From ASV31 sp965229765 (lineage in GTDB: Bacteria; Pseudomonadota; Alphaproteobacteria; Rhodobacterales; Rhodobacteraceae), in NCBI GenBank assembly GCA_965229765.1, contig CBDDJT010000004.1, forward strand, positions 558,001 to 622,000: 64,000 nt of DNA. The letters are read 5' to 3'. The translations under genes were made by a program, and so were the position numbers. The notes below the pieces were generated by a model. It ran no database searches and had not been told where the DNA came from. It saw only the letters and a program-made list of their open reading frames with translations. Positions 21,802 through 33,799 of the stretch are shown one piece after another; the first letter of the stretch is position 1, and each line of letters opens with the position of its first letter.

Positions 21802-23424
21802 ATGGCAATCACATCGGCCAACCAGCTGGAGCTGCTGCAAACGGCGGAAGCCGTGGCGCGCGAAAAGATGATCGACCCCGCTCTGGTCATCGAAGCGATG
21901 GAAGAAAGCCTCGCCCGGGCCGCCAAGAGCCGCTACGGCAGCGAAATGGACATCCGTGTGTCCATCGACCGCAAGACCGGCAGGACGACTTTCACACGCG
22001 TGCGCACCGTGGTCGGGGATGAGGAACTGGAAAACTACCAGGCCGAGCTGACCGTCGACCAGGCGCGCCAGTATCTTCCCGAGCCAAAGGTGGGTGACAC
22101 CATCGTGGACGAGGTCCCCCCGGTCGAGATGGGCCGCATCGCCGCCCAGTCGGCCAAGCAGGTGATTCTTCAGAAGGTGCGCGAGGCCGAACGCGACCGC
22201 CAGTACGAGGAATTCAAGGACCGCGCGGGCACGATCATCAACGGACAGGTCAAGCGCGAGGAATACGGCAACGTCATCGTCGATATCGGGCAGGGTGAAG
22301 GTATCCTGCGCCGGAACGAGAAGATCGGCCGCGAGACCTATCGCCCGAACGATCGCATCCGCTGCTACATCAAGGACGTCCGCCGCGAGGCGCGTGGCCC
22401 GCAGGTCTTCCTGTCGCGTACGGCGCCGGAATTCATGGCAGAGCTCTTCAAAATGGAAGTGCCCGAGATCTACGACGGCATCATAGAGATCAAGGCCGTG
22501 GCGCGTGACCCCGGAAGCCGCGCCAAGATCGCGGTGATTTCCTATGATTCGTCGATCGACCCCGTGGGTGCCTGCGTCGGTATGCGCGGCAGCCGGGTTC
22601 AGGCCGTCGTGAACGAGTTGCAGGGCGAAAAAATCGACATCATCCCGTGGAACGAGGATCAGGCGACGTTCCTTGTCAACGCGTTGCAGCCGGCAGAAGT
22701 GTCGAAGGTCGTCATCGACGAGGAAGCAGGCAAGATCGAGGTCGTGGTGCCGGATGACCAGTTGTCGCTGGCGATTGGTCGGCGCGGCCAGAACGTGCGT
22801 CTGGCCAGCCAGTTGACCGCTCTTGACATCGACATCATGACCGAGGCCGAGGAAAGCGAGCGTCGGCAGGCCGAGTTCGCCGAGCGCACGCAGTTGTTCA
22901 TGGACACGCTGGACCTGGACGAGTTCTTTGCCCAGCTTCTGGTGTCCGAGGGCTTCACCAGCCTCGAAGAGGTTGCCTATGTCGAAGCGGACGAGCTTCT
23001 GGTGATCGACGGCGTGGACGAGGACACGGCCACCGAGCTTCAGGCGAGGGCCCGGGACCATCTGGACGAGATGAACCGCAAGGCGCTGGAACTGGCGCGT
23101 GAACTGGGTGTCGAAGACAGCCTGGTTGATTTCGAGGGCCTGACGCCCCAGATGATTCAGGCTCTGGCGGAAGACGGCGTCAAGACTCTGGAAGACTTTG
23201 CCACTTGCGCCGACTGGGAGCTTGCCGGCGGCTGGACCACGGTAGATGGCGAACGCGTAAAGGACGATGGAATCCTTGAGAAGTTTGACGTCTCGCTTGA
23301 AGAAGCGCAGCACATGGTGATGACGGCGCGGGTGCAGTTGGGCTGGGTCGATCCCGCCGATCTTGCGACCGAGTCAGAGGACGAAGTCGAAGGCGATGCT
23401 GCCGAGGACGAAGTAGAGGCCTGA
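21802..23424 (+). CDS. nusA: Transcription termination/antitermination factor NusA
   Basis: This 540-residue RNA polymerase-binding factor has the N-terminal NusA domain, S1 domain (GTIINGQVKREEYGNVIVDI, about 135-155), KH1 (DPVGACVGMRGSRV) and KH2 (LSLAIGRRGQNVRLA). Two helix-hairpin-type acidic repeats follow (about 365-440 and 440-510), and the tail is acidic. Length and domain order match alphaproteobacterial NusA. It may regulate its own operon through the leader terminator upstream of rimP. Confidence 0.97.
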   Translation: MAITSANQLELLQTAEAVAREKMIDPALVIEAMEESLARAAKSRYGSEMDIRVSIDRKTGRTTFTRVRTVVGDEELENYQAELTVDQARQYLPEPKVGDTIVDEVPPVEMGRIAAQSAKQVILQKVREAERDRQYEEFKDRAGTIINGQVKREEYGNVIVDIGQGEGILRRNEKIGRETYRPNDRIRCYIKDVRREARGPQVFLSRTAPEFMAELFKMEVPEIYDGIIEIKAVARDPGSRAKIAVISYDSSIDPVGACVGMRGSRVQAVVNELQGEKIDIIPWNEDQATFLVNALQPAEVSKVVIDEEAGKIEVVVPDDQLSLAIGRRGQNVRLASQLTALDIDIMTEAEESERRQAEFAERTQLFMDTLDLDEFFAQLLVSEGFTSLEEVAYVEADELLVIDGVDEDTATELQARARDHLDEMNRKALELARELGVEDSLVDFEGLTPQMIQALAEDGVKTLEDFATCADWELAGGWTTVDGERVKDDGILEKFDVSLEEAQHMVMTARVQLGWVDPADLATESEDEVEGDAAEDEVEA

Positions 23425-23431
23425 CCGGCAC

Positions 23432-24064
23432 ATGACCCGTGGCGGGCGCGCAAAAGACCGGAGCGAACCGGAACGGCGCTGCATCGCCACGGGCGAGGTT
23501 CGGCCAAAGGCGGCACTGATACGGTTCGTGTTAGCGCCGGATGGCCATATCGTTCCCGATCTTGCCGCAAAGCTTCCGGGGCGGGGCCTGTGGGTGAGCG
23601 CCGATCGTGCGGCGTTGGACAGGGTCGAGCGCAAGGGCCTTTTCGCCCGCGCCGCGCGGCAGCCGGTGCAGTTGGCCCCGGCACTGGCCGATCGGATCGA
23701 GGCGACGCTGGCGGCCCGCGTGGTTGAACTTGTCTCGCTGTCGCGCAAGGCCGGCCTGGCCGTGTGCGGATACGAAAAGACGAAGGACTGGCTGGTCACA
23801 GAGCGGGCCGTGGTCCTGTTGCAGGCATCGGATGGTTCTGCGAGGGGGAAAACGCGGCTTCGCGCCCCAGCTGGGCCAGACGGCTACGTTGGGTGTTTGA
23901 CGGCCTCGGAATTGGGTTTGGCATTCGGGCGTGAACATGTGATACATGGCGCGCTTGCGGCTGGCGGACTCACGGCACGTGTTGTAGAGGAAGCCGCGCG
24001 GCTATCCGGGCTGCGCAAGATGATCGGCGGACAAGACGCCGGGAAGGATACGAAGAGTATATGA
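23432..24064 (+). CDS. YlxR (DUF448) / L7Ae-type RNA-binding protein
   Basis: This 210-residue protein fuses an N-terminal YlxR domain (ERRCIATGEVRPKAALIRFV, about 13-32, and LPGRGLWVSADR) to a C-terminal L7Ae/YlxQ-like domain (VVELVSLSRKAGLAVCGYEK, about 97-116). The two are separate genes in Firmicutes; the fusion is common in alphaproteobacteria. It sits 7 bp after nusA and overlaps infB by 4 bp. A role in RNA binding within transcription-translation is inferred from family and operon. Confidence 0.9.
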   Translation: MTRGGRAKDRSEPERRCIATGEVRPKAALIRFVLAPDGHIVPDLAAKLPGRGLWVSADRAALDRVERKGLFARAARQPVQLAPALADRIEATLAARVVELVSLSRKAGLAVCGYEKTKDWLVTERAVVLLQASDGSARGKTRLRAPAGPDGYVGCLTASELGLAFGREHVIHGALAAGGLTARVVEEAARLSGLRKMIGGQDAGKDTKSI

Positions 24065-26535
24065 GCGATACGGACGGCAAGAAGACTCTTGGCCTGCGTG
24101 GCGGGGCCCGTTCGGGCAACGTCAAGCAGAGCTTCAGCCATGGGCGCACCAAGAACGTCGTCGTGGAGACCAAGCGCAAGCGCGTGGTTGTTCCCAAGCC
24201 CGGAGCCCCGAAGGGCAGCGGCCCCGCAATGCTGGGAGGCGACCCTTCCAAACGCCCCGCGGGCGTGACCGATGCCGAGCTAGAGCGTCGGATGAAGGCG
24301 CTCGCCGCTGCAAAGGCGCGGGAGGCCGAGGAAGAAGTACGCCGCAAGGAAGAAGAGCGCCAGCGCGCCGAGGAGCGAGAGCGTCGGCGCGCGGAGGTCG
24401 AGGCCAAGGAGCGCGAAGAGCGTGAGCGCGAAGAACGCGCCCGCCAGAAGGCCGAGGAAGAGGAACGCCGCAAGGCAGAGGAAGAGCGCAAGGTAAAGGC
24501 CGCCACGGCCGAACCCGAGCAGCCAGCAGCCGAGCGGGCCGCGCCAAAGCCGTCTTCGGGTCCGCGAAAGGCTCCGGAACGCGAGCGCGAAGATCGCCGC
24601 GACACCAAGAACACCAAGGCGCGTGACGATGGTCGCCGTTCGGGCAAGCTGACGTTGAACCAGGCCCTTTCCGGCGGGGAAGGCGGGCGCCAGAGATCGC
24701 TTGCAGCGATGAAGCGCAAGCAGGAGCGCCAGCGCCAGAAAGCGATGGGCGGCGGTGATCACCGTGAAAAGGTTGTCCGCGACGTGCAGGTGCCGGAAAC
24801 CATCGTTGTGTCGGAACTGGCCAACCGCATGGCGGCGCGTGTCGCCGACGTGGTCAAGGCGCTCATGCAGAACGGCATGATGCTTACCCAGAACCAGTCC
24901 ATCGATGCCGACACTGCTGAACTGATCGTCGAAGAGTTCGGCCATCGCGTGGTGCGCGTCTCTGACGCCGACGTAGAAGACGTGATCGACACGGTCGAGG
25001 ACAAGGCCGAAGACCTGGAGCCGCGGCCTCCGGTCATCACGGTCATGGGACACGTCGATCACGGCAAGACATCGCTTCTGGATGCCATCCGAAATGCCAA
25101 GGTAGTGGCCGGCGAAGCCGGCGGCATCACGCAGCATATCGGTGCCTATCAGGTGAAGGCAGACAACGGGGAACTGCTTACGTTCCTCGATACACCCGGC
25201 CACGCGGCCTTTACCTCTATGCGGTCGCGCGGGGCACAGGTCACCGATATTGTTATTCTCGTTGTGGCGGCGGACGATGCCGTGATGCCGCAGACGGTCG
25301 AGGCGATCAATCACGCCAAGGCGGCCAAGGTGCCGATGATCGTGGCGATCAACAAGATCGACAAGCCGGACGCCAACCCGGACAAGGTGCGCACCGACCT
25401 TCTTCAGCACGAGATCGTGGTCGAGAAGATGTCGGGTGAGGTTCAGGATGTCGAGGTGTCGGCTATCTCTGGCAAGGGCCTTGACGAGTTGCTTGAAGCG
25501 ATCTCGCTTCAGGCCGAGATCCTTGAATTGAAAGCCAACCCCGAGCGTGCCGCACAAGGTGCCGTGATCGAGGCACAGCTTGATGTCGGGCGAGGCCCGG
25601 TTGCGACAGTGCTTGTGCAGAACGGCACACTGAAGCAGGGCGACATCTTTGTCGTCGGTGAACAGTGGGGCAAGGTCCGCGCATTGGTCAATGACAAGGG
25701 CGACCGCGTGGATTCTGCCGGACCGTCGGTGCCGGTCGAGGTACTTGGCCTGAACGGTACGCCCGAGGCGGGCGATGTGCTGAACGTGGTCGAGACTGAG
25801 GCGCAGGCTCGCGAGATTGCCGAGTACCGCAGCGAGAAGGAAAAGGAACGCCGTGCTGCCGCCGGCGCCGCCACCACGCTGGAACAGCTGATGGCCAAGG
25901 CGAAGCAGGATGCGGACGTTTCCGAGCTTCCGATCGTGGTGAAAGCCGATGTTCAGGGGTCTGCCGAGGCAATCGTGCAGGCGATGGAGAAGATCGGTAA
26001 CGACGAGGTGCGCGTGCGTGTCCTTCACTCTGGCGTGGGCGCGATCACCGAAACCGACGTCGGTCTTGCCGAAGCGTCGGGCGCACCCGTGTTCGGGTTC
26101 AACGTCCGGGCCAATGCCCCGGCCCGCAACAGCGCCAACCAGAAAGGCGTGGAGATCCGGTACTATTCGGTCATCTACGACCTTGTTGACGATGTGAAGG
26201 CGGCAGCCTCTGGCCTGCTGTCGGACGAGGTGCGCGAACGCTTCATCGGCTATGCCGCGATCAAGCAGGTGTTCAAGGTGTCGGGCGTCGGCAAGGTTGC
26301 CGGTTGTCTGGTGACCGAAGGCGTCGCCCGCCGGTCCGCCGGTGTGCGACTGCTGCGCGACAACGTCGTGATCCACGAAGGCACGCTGAAGACGCTGAAG
26401 CGCTTCAAGGACGAAGTCGCCGAAGTGCAGTCCGGTCAGGAATGCGGCATGGCATTCGAAAACTACGACGATATCCGCGATGGCGACGTCATCGAGATAT
26501 TCGAGCGTGAGGTTGTTGCGCGATCGCTGACCTGA
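24061..26535 (+). CDS. infB: Translation initiation factor IF-2
   Basis: GTPase that places initiator tRNA on the ribosome, 824 residues. The N-terminus is a long charged Lys/Arg/Glu-rich coiled region (about 70-190), then the IF2_N domain. The G domain begins VMGHVDHGKTSLLDAI (G1), followed by DTPGHAAF (G3) and NKIDKP (G4). C-terminal domains follow to EIFEREVVARSL. A strong hairpin terminator follows the stop. Confidence 0.97.
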   Translation: MSDTDGKKTLGLRGGARSGNVKQSFSHGRTKNVVVETKRKRVVVPKPGAPKGSGPAMLGGDPSKRPAGVTDAELERRMKALAAAKAREAEEEVRRKEEERQRAEERERRRAEVEAKEREEREREERARQKAEEEERRKAEEERKVKAATAEPEQPAAERAAPKPSSGPRKAPEREREDRRDTKNTKARDDGRRSGKLTLNQALSGGEGGRQRSLAAMKRKQERQRQKAMGGGDHREKVVRDVQVPETIVVSELANRMAARVADVVKALMQNGMMLTQNQSIDADTAELIVEEFGHRVVRVSDADVEDVIDTVEDKAEDLEPRPPVITVMGHVDHGKTSLLDAIRNAKVVAGEAGGITQHIGAYQVKADNGELLTFLDTPGHAAFTSMRSRGAQVTDIVILVVAADDAVMPQTVEAINHAKAAKVPMIVAINKIDKPDANPDKVRTDLLQHEIVVEKMSGEVQDVEVSAISGKGLDELLEAISLQAEILELKANPERAAQGAVIEAQLDVGRGPVATVLVQNGTLKQGDIFVVGEQWGKVRALVNDKGDRVDSAGPSVPVEVLGLNGTPEAGDVLNVVETEAQAREIAEYRSEKEKERRAAAGAATTLEQLMAKAKQDADVSELPIVVKADVQGSAEAIVQAMEKIGNDEVRVRVLHSGVGAITETDVGLAEASGAPVFGFNVRANAPARNSANQKGVEIRYYSVIYDLVDDVKAAASGLLSDEVRERFIGYAAIKQVFKVSGVGKVAGCLVTEGVARRSAGVRLLRDNVVIHEGTLKTLKRFKDEVAEVQSGQECGMAFENYDDIRDGDVIEIFEREVVARSLT

Positions 26536-26562
26536 GCTGCATGATCACGGTTCAATGAAGAA

Positions 26563-26586
26563 GGGGAGCGCGAAGCGCTCCCCTTT
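26563..26586 (+). terminator. Intrinsic terminator after infB
   Basis: GGGGAGCG (26563-26570), loop CGAAG, CGCTCCCC (26576-26583) and a short T run. It sits 28 bp after the infB stop and ends the rimP-nusA-ylxR-infB operon. Confidence 0.8.
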
Positions 26587-26608
26587 GTGCTTAAGGATGC
26601 CCTTCGGC

Positions 26609-26746
26609 TCAGGCGGCCGGCCGCACCACGGGCTTGCCGGCAAAAACCTGATCGCCGACACGAACCTCGATAAGCCCGCTGGCGAGTTGCCTGACGAAGA
26701 GCCCCTGTATCAGGACACACGTTCCGATTGTGATGGTCCGCAGCAT
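26609..26746 (-). CDS. Small hypothetical protein, 45 residues
   Basis: A short frame reading MLRTITIGTCVLIQGLFV at its start and ending KPVVRPAA. It has a hydrophobic N-terminal half and a small beta-like segment (LIEVRVGDQVFAG). GGGGG lies about 8 bases before the ATG. It is convergent with infB and lies between that gene's terminator and mutT. Good composition and a ribosome binding site support it; no function is recognised. Confidence 0.45.
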   Translation of the reverse strand: MLRTITIGTCVLIQGLFVRQLASGLIEVRVGDQVFAGKPVVRPAA

Positions 26747-26864
26747 TCTTGCCCCCAAGGCGATGTGAGATTCAAGAGTAGGGCGATTCCATCGTCAGTT
26801 CATCAATTTTTTCTTAATTTGGCTGCGTTTTAGCCACAATTTCACGCAGCAGTGAAAAACCGCC

Positions 26865-27263
26865 CTAAAGCCAGTCTCTCAAGATCGGAATCAACGGCAC
26901 GTCCGCCGGGGGCATCGGGTAATCCCGCAGACGATTCGGAGCCACCCACGCCAGCGTCTGGCCCTCTTGCGCCCGTGGCTGCCCCTGCCATTTGCGGCAG
27001 GCGAACAGGGGCATCAGCAGGTGAAAATCATCGTAGCCGTGGCTGGCAAAGGTCAGCGGTGCAAGGCAGCTTTGCCAGGTATCGATGCCAATTTCCTCAT
27101 GCAACTCGCGGATCAGCGCGGCCTCTGGCGTTTCTCCGGGCTCGACCTTGCCGCCCGGAAACTCCCAAAGCCCGGCCATCGACTTTCCTTCGGGGCGTTG
27201 GGCCAGAAGAACGCGGCCATCGACATCTACCAGGGCCACGGCCGCGACCAGAACGATCTTCAT
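26865..27263 (-). CDS. mutT: Nudix hydrolase, 8-oxo-dGTP diphosphatase (MutT)
   Basis: This 132-residue protein sanitises oxidised nucleotides. The Nudix box is complete: GGKVEPGETPEAALIRELHEEIGI (starting at about residue 37), given here by its key parts GGKVEPGE and RELHEEIG. WEFPGGK before it is typical of MutT. The gene overlaps argJ by 4 bp, so the two are co-transcribed, an arrangement common in Rhodobacterales. Confidence 0.9.
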   Translation of the reverse strand: MKIVLVAAVALVDVDGRVLLAQRPEGKSMAGLWEFPGGKVEPGETPEAALIRELHEEIGIDTWQSCLAPLTFASHGYDDFHLLMPLFACRKWQGQPRAQEGQTLAWVAPNRLRDYPMPPADVPLIPILRDWL

Positions 27264-28624
27264 GAGCGATAGTCAGCGTTGATCGATATGTACTGGTGGG
27301 TCAAGTCGCAGGTCCAGACATGGGCGGCGCCTGAGCCAAGGCCAAGGTCGACCGAAATCTTCAACTCTGGTCGTTTCATGTAGGCTGCGCCATCTTCCTC
27401 TGTGTAGTCCGGCGAAACCCACCCGTTCTCGGCCACAAGGATATCGCCGAACCGAATTGCCAGACGGTCCCGGTCGGCCGCAGCGCCAGACTTGCCAACG
27501 GCCATCACAATTCGTCCCCAGTTCGGGTCTTCGCCCGCCAGCGCCGTCTTGACCAAAGGAGAGTTCGCAATGGACATAGCGACCTTGCGGGCGTCGCCGT
27601 CACTGGCGGCACCGCTGACGGCAACCTCGACGAACTTTGTCGCACCCTCGCCGTCGCGCACAACCTGATGTGCAAGGTCCAGCATCACGCCATGCAGCGC
27701 CTTCTGGAACTTTCGACCGGAACTGGTGCGCGCATCGCCGACTTCGGGGGCGTTGGACTGACCGGTGGCCGCAACCAGAAGGCTGTCGGATGTCGAGGTA
27801 TCGCCGTCTACCGTGATACAGTTGAAGGTCTCGTCCGCCAGCTTGGACACCATTCGCTGAAGCTTTGCCTGCCCGATGCGCGCGTCAGTGAAGACGTAAA
27901 CCAACATGGTGGCCATGTCGGGAGCGATCATCCCCGACCCCTTCGCGATACCGGCAATGGCCACCGGGGAACCATCAATTTCGATCACGGTGCCGGCGCC
28001 TTTCGGGAAGGTGTCCGTGGTGCGAATGGCCTGCGCTGCGGATTCCAGTCCGCCGGGCGCAAGGCCGTCAGCAAGGCCCGCGATCTTGTCGGCGATCCTT
28101 TCATGGGGCAGCGGCACGCCGATGACTCCGGTGGAGGCCGTGAAGACCCGGCTTTCCGGCAGGTTCAATGCCTTGGAAACCGACTCGCACAGCGCGCTGA
28201 CAGAGGCGCTGCCGTGCGCACCGGTAAACGCATTCGCGTTTCCGGCATTCACCAGAATCGCTGCGCCCGCCTCTGACGGCCCGCCAAGCTTGGCCTGGCA
28301 GTCCAGCACAGGTGCCGCGCGCGTGGCAGAGCGCGTGAAAACGCCCGCCACCGTGGTGCCCGGCGCCAGTTCGGCCAGCATGACATCGGGGCGGTTGCGA
28401 TAGCGCACGCCAGACTCTACGACCGCGACCCGAAGTCCCGCAATCTCAGGAAGCTCTGGGAACGCACTGGGCGCCAGAGGAGAGATCGATGCCACCGTCG
28501 CGGGGCTGATCGGTGCCCCGGATTTCTGCTTTTTCTCGCTTCGCTTGAGTTTCTTTCCGGTCTTCTCGAGCTTGCGTTTGAGCGTCTTGGTCTTGTCGGC
28601 CTTGCCGCTGGCCTTTTTTGCCAT
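27260..28624 (-). CDS. argJ: Bifunctional ornithine acetyltransferase / N-acetylglutamate synthase ArgJ
   Basis: Arginine biosynthesis enzyme that recycles the acetyl group, 454 residues. The autocleavage site and nucleophile Thr lie in GMIAPDMATMLVYVFTD. Other family landmarks are NAGNANAFTG, TGVIGVPLP and NWGRIVMAVGKSG. The first 35 or so residues form a Lys-rich extension (KADKTKTLKRKLEKTGKK) not found in most ArgJ proteins. The start at 28624 is kept because the extension is in frame and no better ribosome binding site is seen downstream. Confidence 0.94.
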   Translation of the reverse strand: MAKKASGKADKTKTLKRKLEKTGKKLKRSEKKQKSGAPISPATVASISPLAPSAFPELPEIAGLRVAVVESGVRYRNRPDVMLAELAPGTTVAGVFTRSATRAAPVLDCQAKLGGPSEAGAAILVNAGNANAFTGAHGSASVSALCESVSKALNLPESRVFTASTGVIGVPLPHERIADKIAGLADGLAPGGLESAAQAIRTTDTFPKGAGTVIEIDGSPVAIAGIAKGSGMIAPDMATMLVYVFTDARIGQAKLQRMVSKLADETFNCITVDGDTSTSDSLLVAATGQSNAPEVGDARTSSGRKFQKALHGVMLDLAHQVVRDGEGATKFVEVAVSGAASDGDARKVAMSIANSPLVKTALAGEDPNWGRIVMAVGKSGAAADRDRLAIRFGDILVAENGWVSPDYTEEDGAAYMKRPELKISVDLGLGSGAAHVWTCDLTHQYISINADYRS

Positions 28625-28642
28625 TCGCGTCCCGTCCCTGAA

Positions 28643-29494
28643 TCAGTTCTGCACCAAGGAAAGATCACTAAGCGAAGAGCGGTCAAGCCCGTCCAGATCA
28701 GGACGAACCACAACGGCATCTGCCATCAGGCGATCGATCTCGGCGCCAACGGCCTCTTGCTGCACCGTCTCGGCCAGTTGGCCGCGCATCTCCTCAAGGG
28801 TGGGCGCGGGTCTGTCCCGGGTGTCGTTCAGCTTTATGACATGCCATCCGAACTGGGTCTGAACCGGGGCGGCGGACACCGCGCCAACTTCCAGCGCGCG
28901 GACCGCTTCTGCGAAGGGGGGAACCATCATCTCGGGTTCGAACCAGTTGAGGTTGCCGCCGTTAGGACCGGTCGGGCCGGTGGAATGCTCTCGCGCAAGT
29001 TCGGCGAAGTCGGCGCCATCACTCAGTTCCGCGATCAGTTCCGCCGCCTTCTCCTCTGTTTCCACGAGGATGTGCGATGCATTGAACTCTTGAACCGCGC
29101 CCATGTCGGCGACCGCCGCGTCATAGGCTGCCTGCAATGCCTCGTCGGTGACGGCGGCAGTGGCGACATCACTGATGATCTCGTTGGCCTGAAGCGCGCG
29201 GCGGGTGTTGTCCACCTCAAGCTCGATCAGCGGCGAGGCGCCGTCGTAGGACTGTGCCAGCACCGTCTGGCGGACAAGCTGCTCGAGCACGCCATCGAAG
29301 AGGACGTCGTCAGGAAGTTGCTGATACTGCTGTGGCAGGCCGCTGCGCAGGACGATCATGTGACCAAGCGTGATGTCCACACCATTCACGGTGGCAACGA
29401 CCGTATCGGCGGCGGGCGCCACCGTATCCTGTGCATAGGCGGGAAGCGAAAGGACAAGGGCCGTGGCAGCAGTGGCGGCAAGACGGATGAACAT
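28643..29494 (-). CDS. Periplasmic parvulin-type peptidyl-prolyl isomerase
   Basis: This 283-residue protein has a signal peptide (hydrophobic stretch then AYA-QD near residue 22). A SurA-like N-terminal helical part follows, then a parvulin domain at about 140-235 (ASHILVETEEKA, GPNGGNLNWFEP, FGWHVIKLND). It probably folds outer-membrane or periplasmic proteins. It lies 18 bp upstream of argJ on the same strand and diverges from secA, a pairing in keeping with protein export. Confidence 0.9.
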   Translation of the reverse strand: MFIRLAATAATALVLSLPAYAQDTVAPAADTVVATVNGVDITLGHMIVLRSGLPQQYQQLPDDVLFDGVLEQLVRQTVLAQSYDGASPLIELEVDNTRRALQANEIISDVATAAVTDEALQAAYDAAVADMGAVQEFNASHILVETEEKAAELIAELSDGADFAELAREHSTGPTGPNGGNLNWFEPEMMVPPFAEAVRALEVGAVSAAPVQTQFGWHVIKLNDTRDRPAPTLEEMRGQLAETVQQEAVGAEIDRLMADAVVVRPDLDGLDRSSLSDLSLVQN

Positions 29495-29531
29495 GGATGA
29501 TCCTTTGGTTTGCCCGAGCGGGCGCGTGGCG

Positions 29532-29560
29532 TTGACACTATACCAGCCGCCGCTTACATC
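29532..29560 (+). promoter_or_regulatory. Sigma-70-type promoter of secA
   Basis: TTGACA (29532-29537), 17 bp, TACATC (29555-29560). The leader to the secA start would be about 100 nt. Confidence 0.5.
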
Positions 29561-29668
29561 GCGATGCAGACGCGGGGCCAGTTCTTGGCCCCTTCCTATG
29601 TGTCTGTTGAGGTCGGAGCAAGCACTGCGCCGACACGATCATGTCAGGCACCATCGGGCGGAGAGCAC

Positions 29669-32413
<2,745 letters not shown>

Positions 32414-32479
32414 GCGCTTGGCGCATCGACTATAGTCTTCGCCAAACCAGTCCCAAGGGCACCCGGAAAGATCCAGGCA

Positions 32480-33706
32480 ATGGCAAACACATCCACAGAG
32501 CGCAACGGTGAAGTCGACCTGTTCGAGCTGCTGTTTATTGTCGTTCAGGAGAAAATTACTGTCCTTACCTTCTCTTTGATCGCGCTGTTGCTTGGCATTT
32601 TGTTCGTATTCGCTGTCCCGCAGAAGTACGCCGCAGAACTGACTATAAGGCCACTTCTCTATGATGAGATCACCAAATATACCGATCTAAACGCCGTGGT
32701 GGATTTCCGAGAAGAGACCGAAGCCTCTGTGGTGGCAATCGATCTTGGTGGTGATGAAGATCGTGGCAGAACAGTAGAGACGGTGAGCGCCGGGAAACTA
32801 CTGGACTTCTTTGGCAGCACCCTCTTGAGCGCAGAGCCGATGCGTGCCGCGTTGGAACGTGAAAGCGCAGGTTATGCGGCCCTTGCCGACGATCCCGAGG
32901 CACAACAAGAGTTCCTGGAAGAATTCCTGAACGACTTTCGTGTGAAGTCGCCCGATCCGGAGGCCATAGAGTTCGGTGTTCTGGACTGGGTGATCGAGGT
33001 GGAAACCCGGAATGTAGAAGAGATGCGCCGGATCGTGCTTGCCGTTCTGGACCACGCCCGTGAGAGCGCGAGGCGTTCCGTCTTGAACCAGATAACCTCT
33101 ATTCGTGATGCGCGCGAAAAAGAGATCGTCTTGGCACTCGAAGACGCCCACAGAGAACTGGAGCTTGCCGTTTTCGGTTATCAGATCCAGCAGGATCAGC
33201 GCCTGTTGTTTCTGCAGGAGCAGGCGCGCATCGCGCGGGCACTTGATATCCGCGACCGCGCCTTCGAGGCGCGGACCGGTGCTGACGCCTTTGCGGCCGC
33301 AATCGACGATATAGCCCCGTCCGCCGATATCGCAGGGGATAGTACGATGCCCTACTATCTTCGGGGGTACGCTGCGATCGAAGAAGAAATCAGGGTGCTT
33401 CAGGGTCGGGTGGTGGACTCTAGCGAACGCTTCATGCCAAGGGCCAATGCGCTTCGCGTAAAGGTCAGAGAGTATGAGACCGACCGATCGGTACAGCGGA
33501 TCGATACAGCTTTGGCGGTGTCTCCTGTTTCGGACGAGTCCTTTGTTGCCGCGCGATACAACACCACGCTTCTGATATTCGAGCGCACCATGAGCACACC
33601 GGTCATCCTGGCTGTTGCGACCTTCCTTGGGCTGGTGGGTGGCCTGCTCTACGTCTTTCTGCGGCATGGGATAAGCAGGTTCCGTAATCGGAAACAAACC
33701 GCCTGA
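32480..33706 (+). CDS. Wzz-like chain-length determinant / polysaccharide co-polymerase
   Basis: This 408-residue inner-membrane protein has the Wzz topology: a first transmembrane helix at about 26-46, a large periplasmic, mostly helical domain, and a second helix at about 374-394. The central part (about 200-260) looks coiled-coil. No Walker motifs are present, so it is not a tyrosine autokinase. No wzx or wzy gene is adjacent; the polysaccharide genes start about 8 kb further on. Two envelope genes follow. Confidence 0.78.
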   Translation: MANTSTERNGEVDLFELLFIVVQEKITVLTFSLIALLLGILFVFAVPQKYAAELTIRPLLYDEITKYTDLNAVVDFREETEASVVAIDLGGDEDRGRTVETVSAGKLLDFFGSTLLSAEPMRAALERESAGYAALADDPEAQQEFLEEFLNDFRVKSPDPEAIEFGVLDWVIEVETRNVEEMRRIVLAVLDHARESARRSVLNQITSIRDAREKEIVLALEDAHRELELAVFGYQIQQDQRLLFLQEQARIARALDIRDRAFEARTGADAFAAAIDDIAPSADIAGDSTMPYYLRGYAAIEEEIRVLQGRVVDSSERFMPRANALRVKVREYETDRSVQRIDTALAVSPVSDESFVAARYNTTLLIFERTMSTPVILAVATFLGLVGGLLYVFLRHGISRFRNRKQTA

Positions 33707-33799
33707 TCCTCGTCGGAGCGTCGCCGTCTTGCCATAAGTTCGGCCCAATCGCAGGGCATTGTCGGCGTGTCACACCCCGGATCGGGATGGAGGGCAGGC

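Noticed and set aside
21517..23313. 598-residue minus-strand frame opposite rimP and nusA
   Set aside because: It is wholly antisense to conserved nusA, with no domain and no ribosome binding site. The same applies to the long frames opposite infB (24280-26376), secA (29639-32002), dnaK (38726-40261) and gltB (61543-63936).
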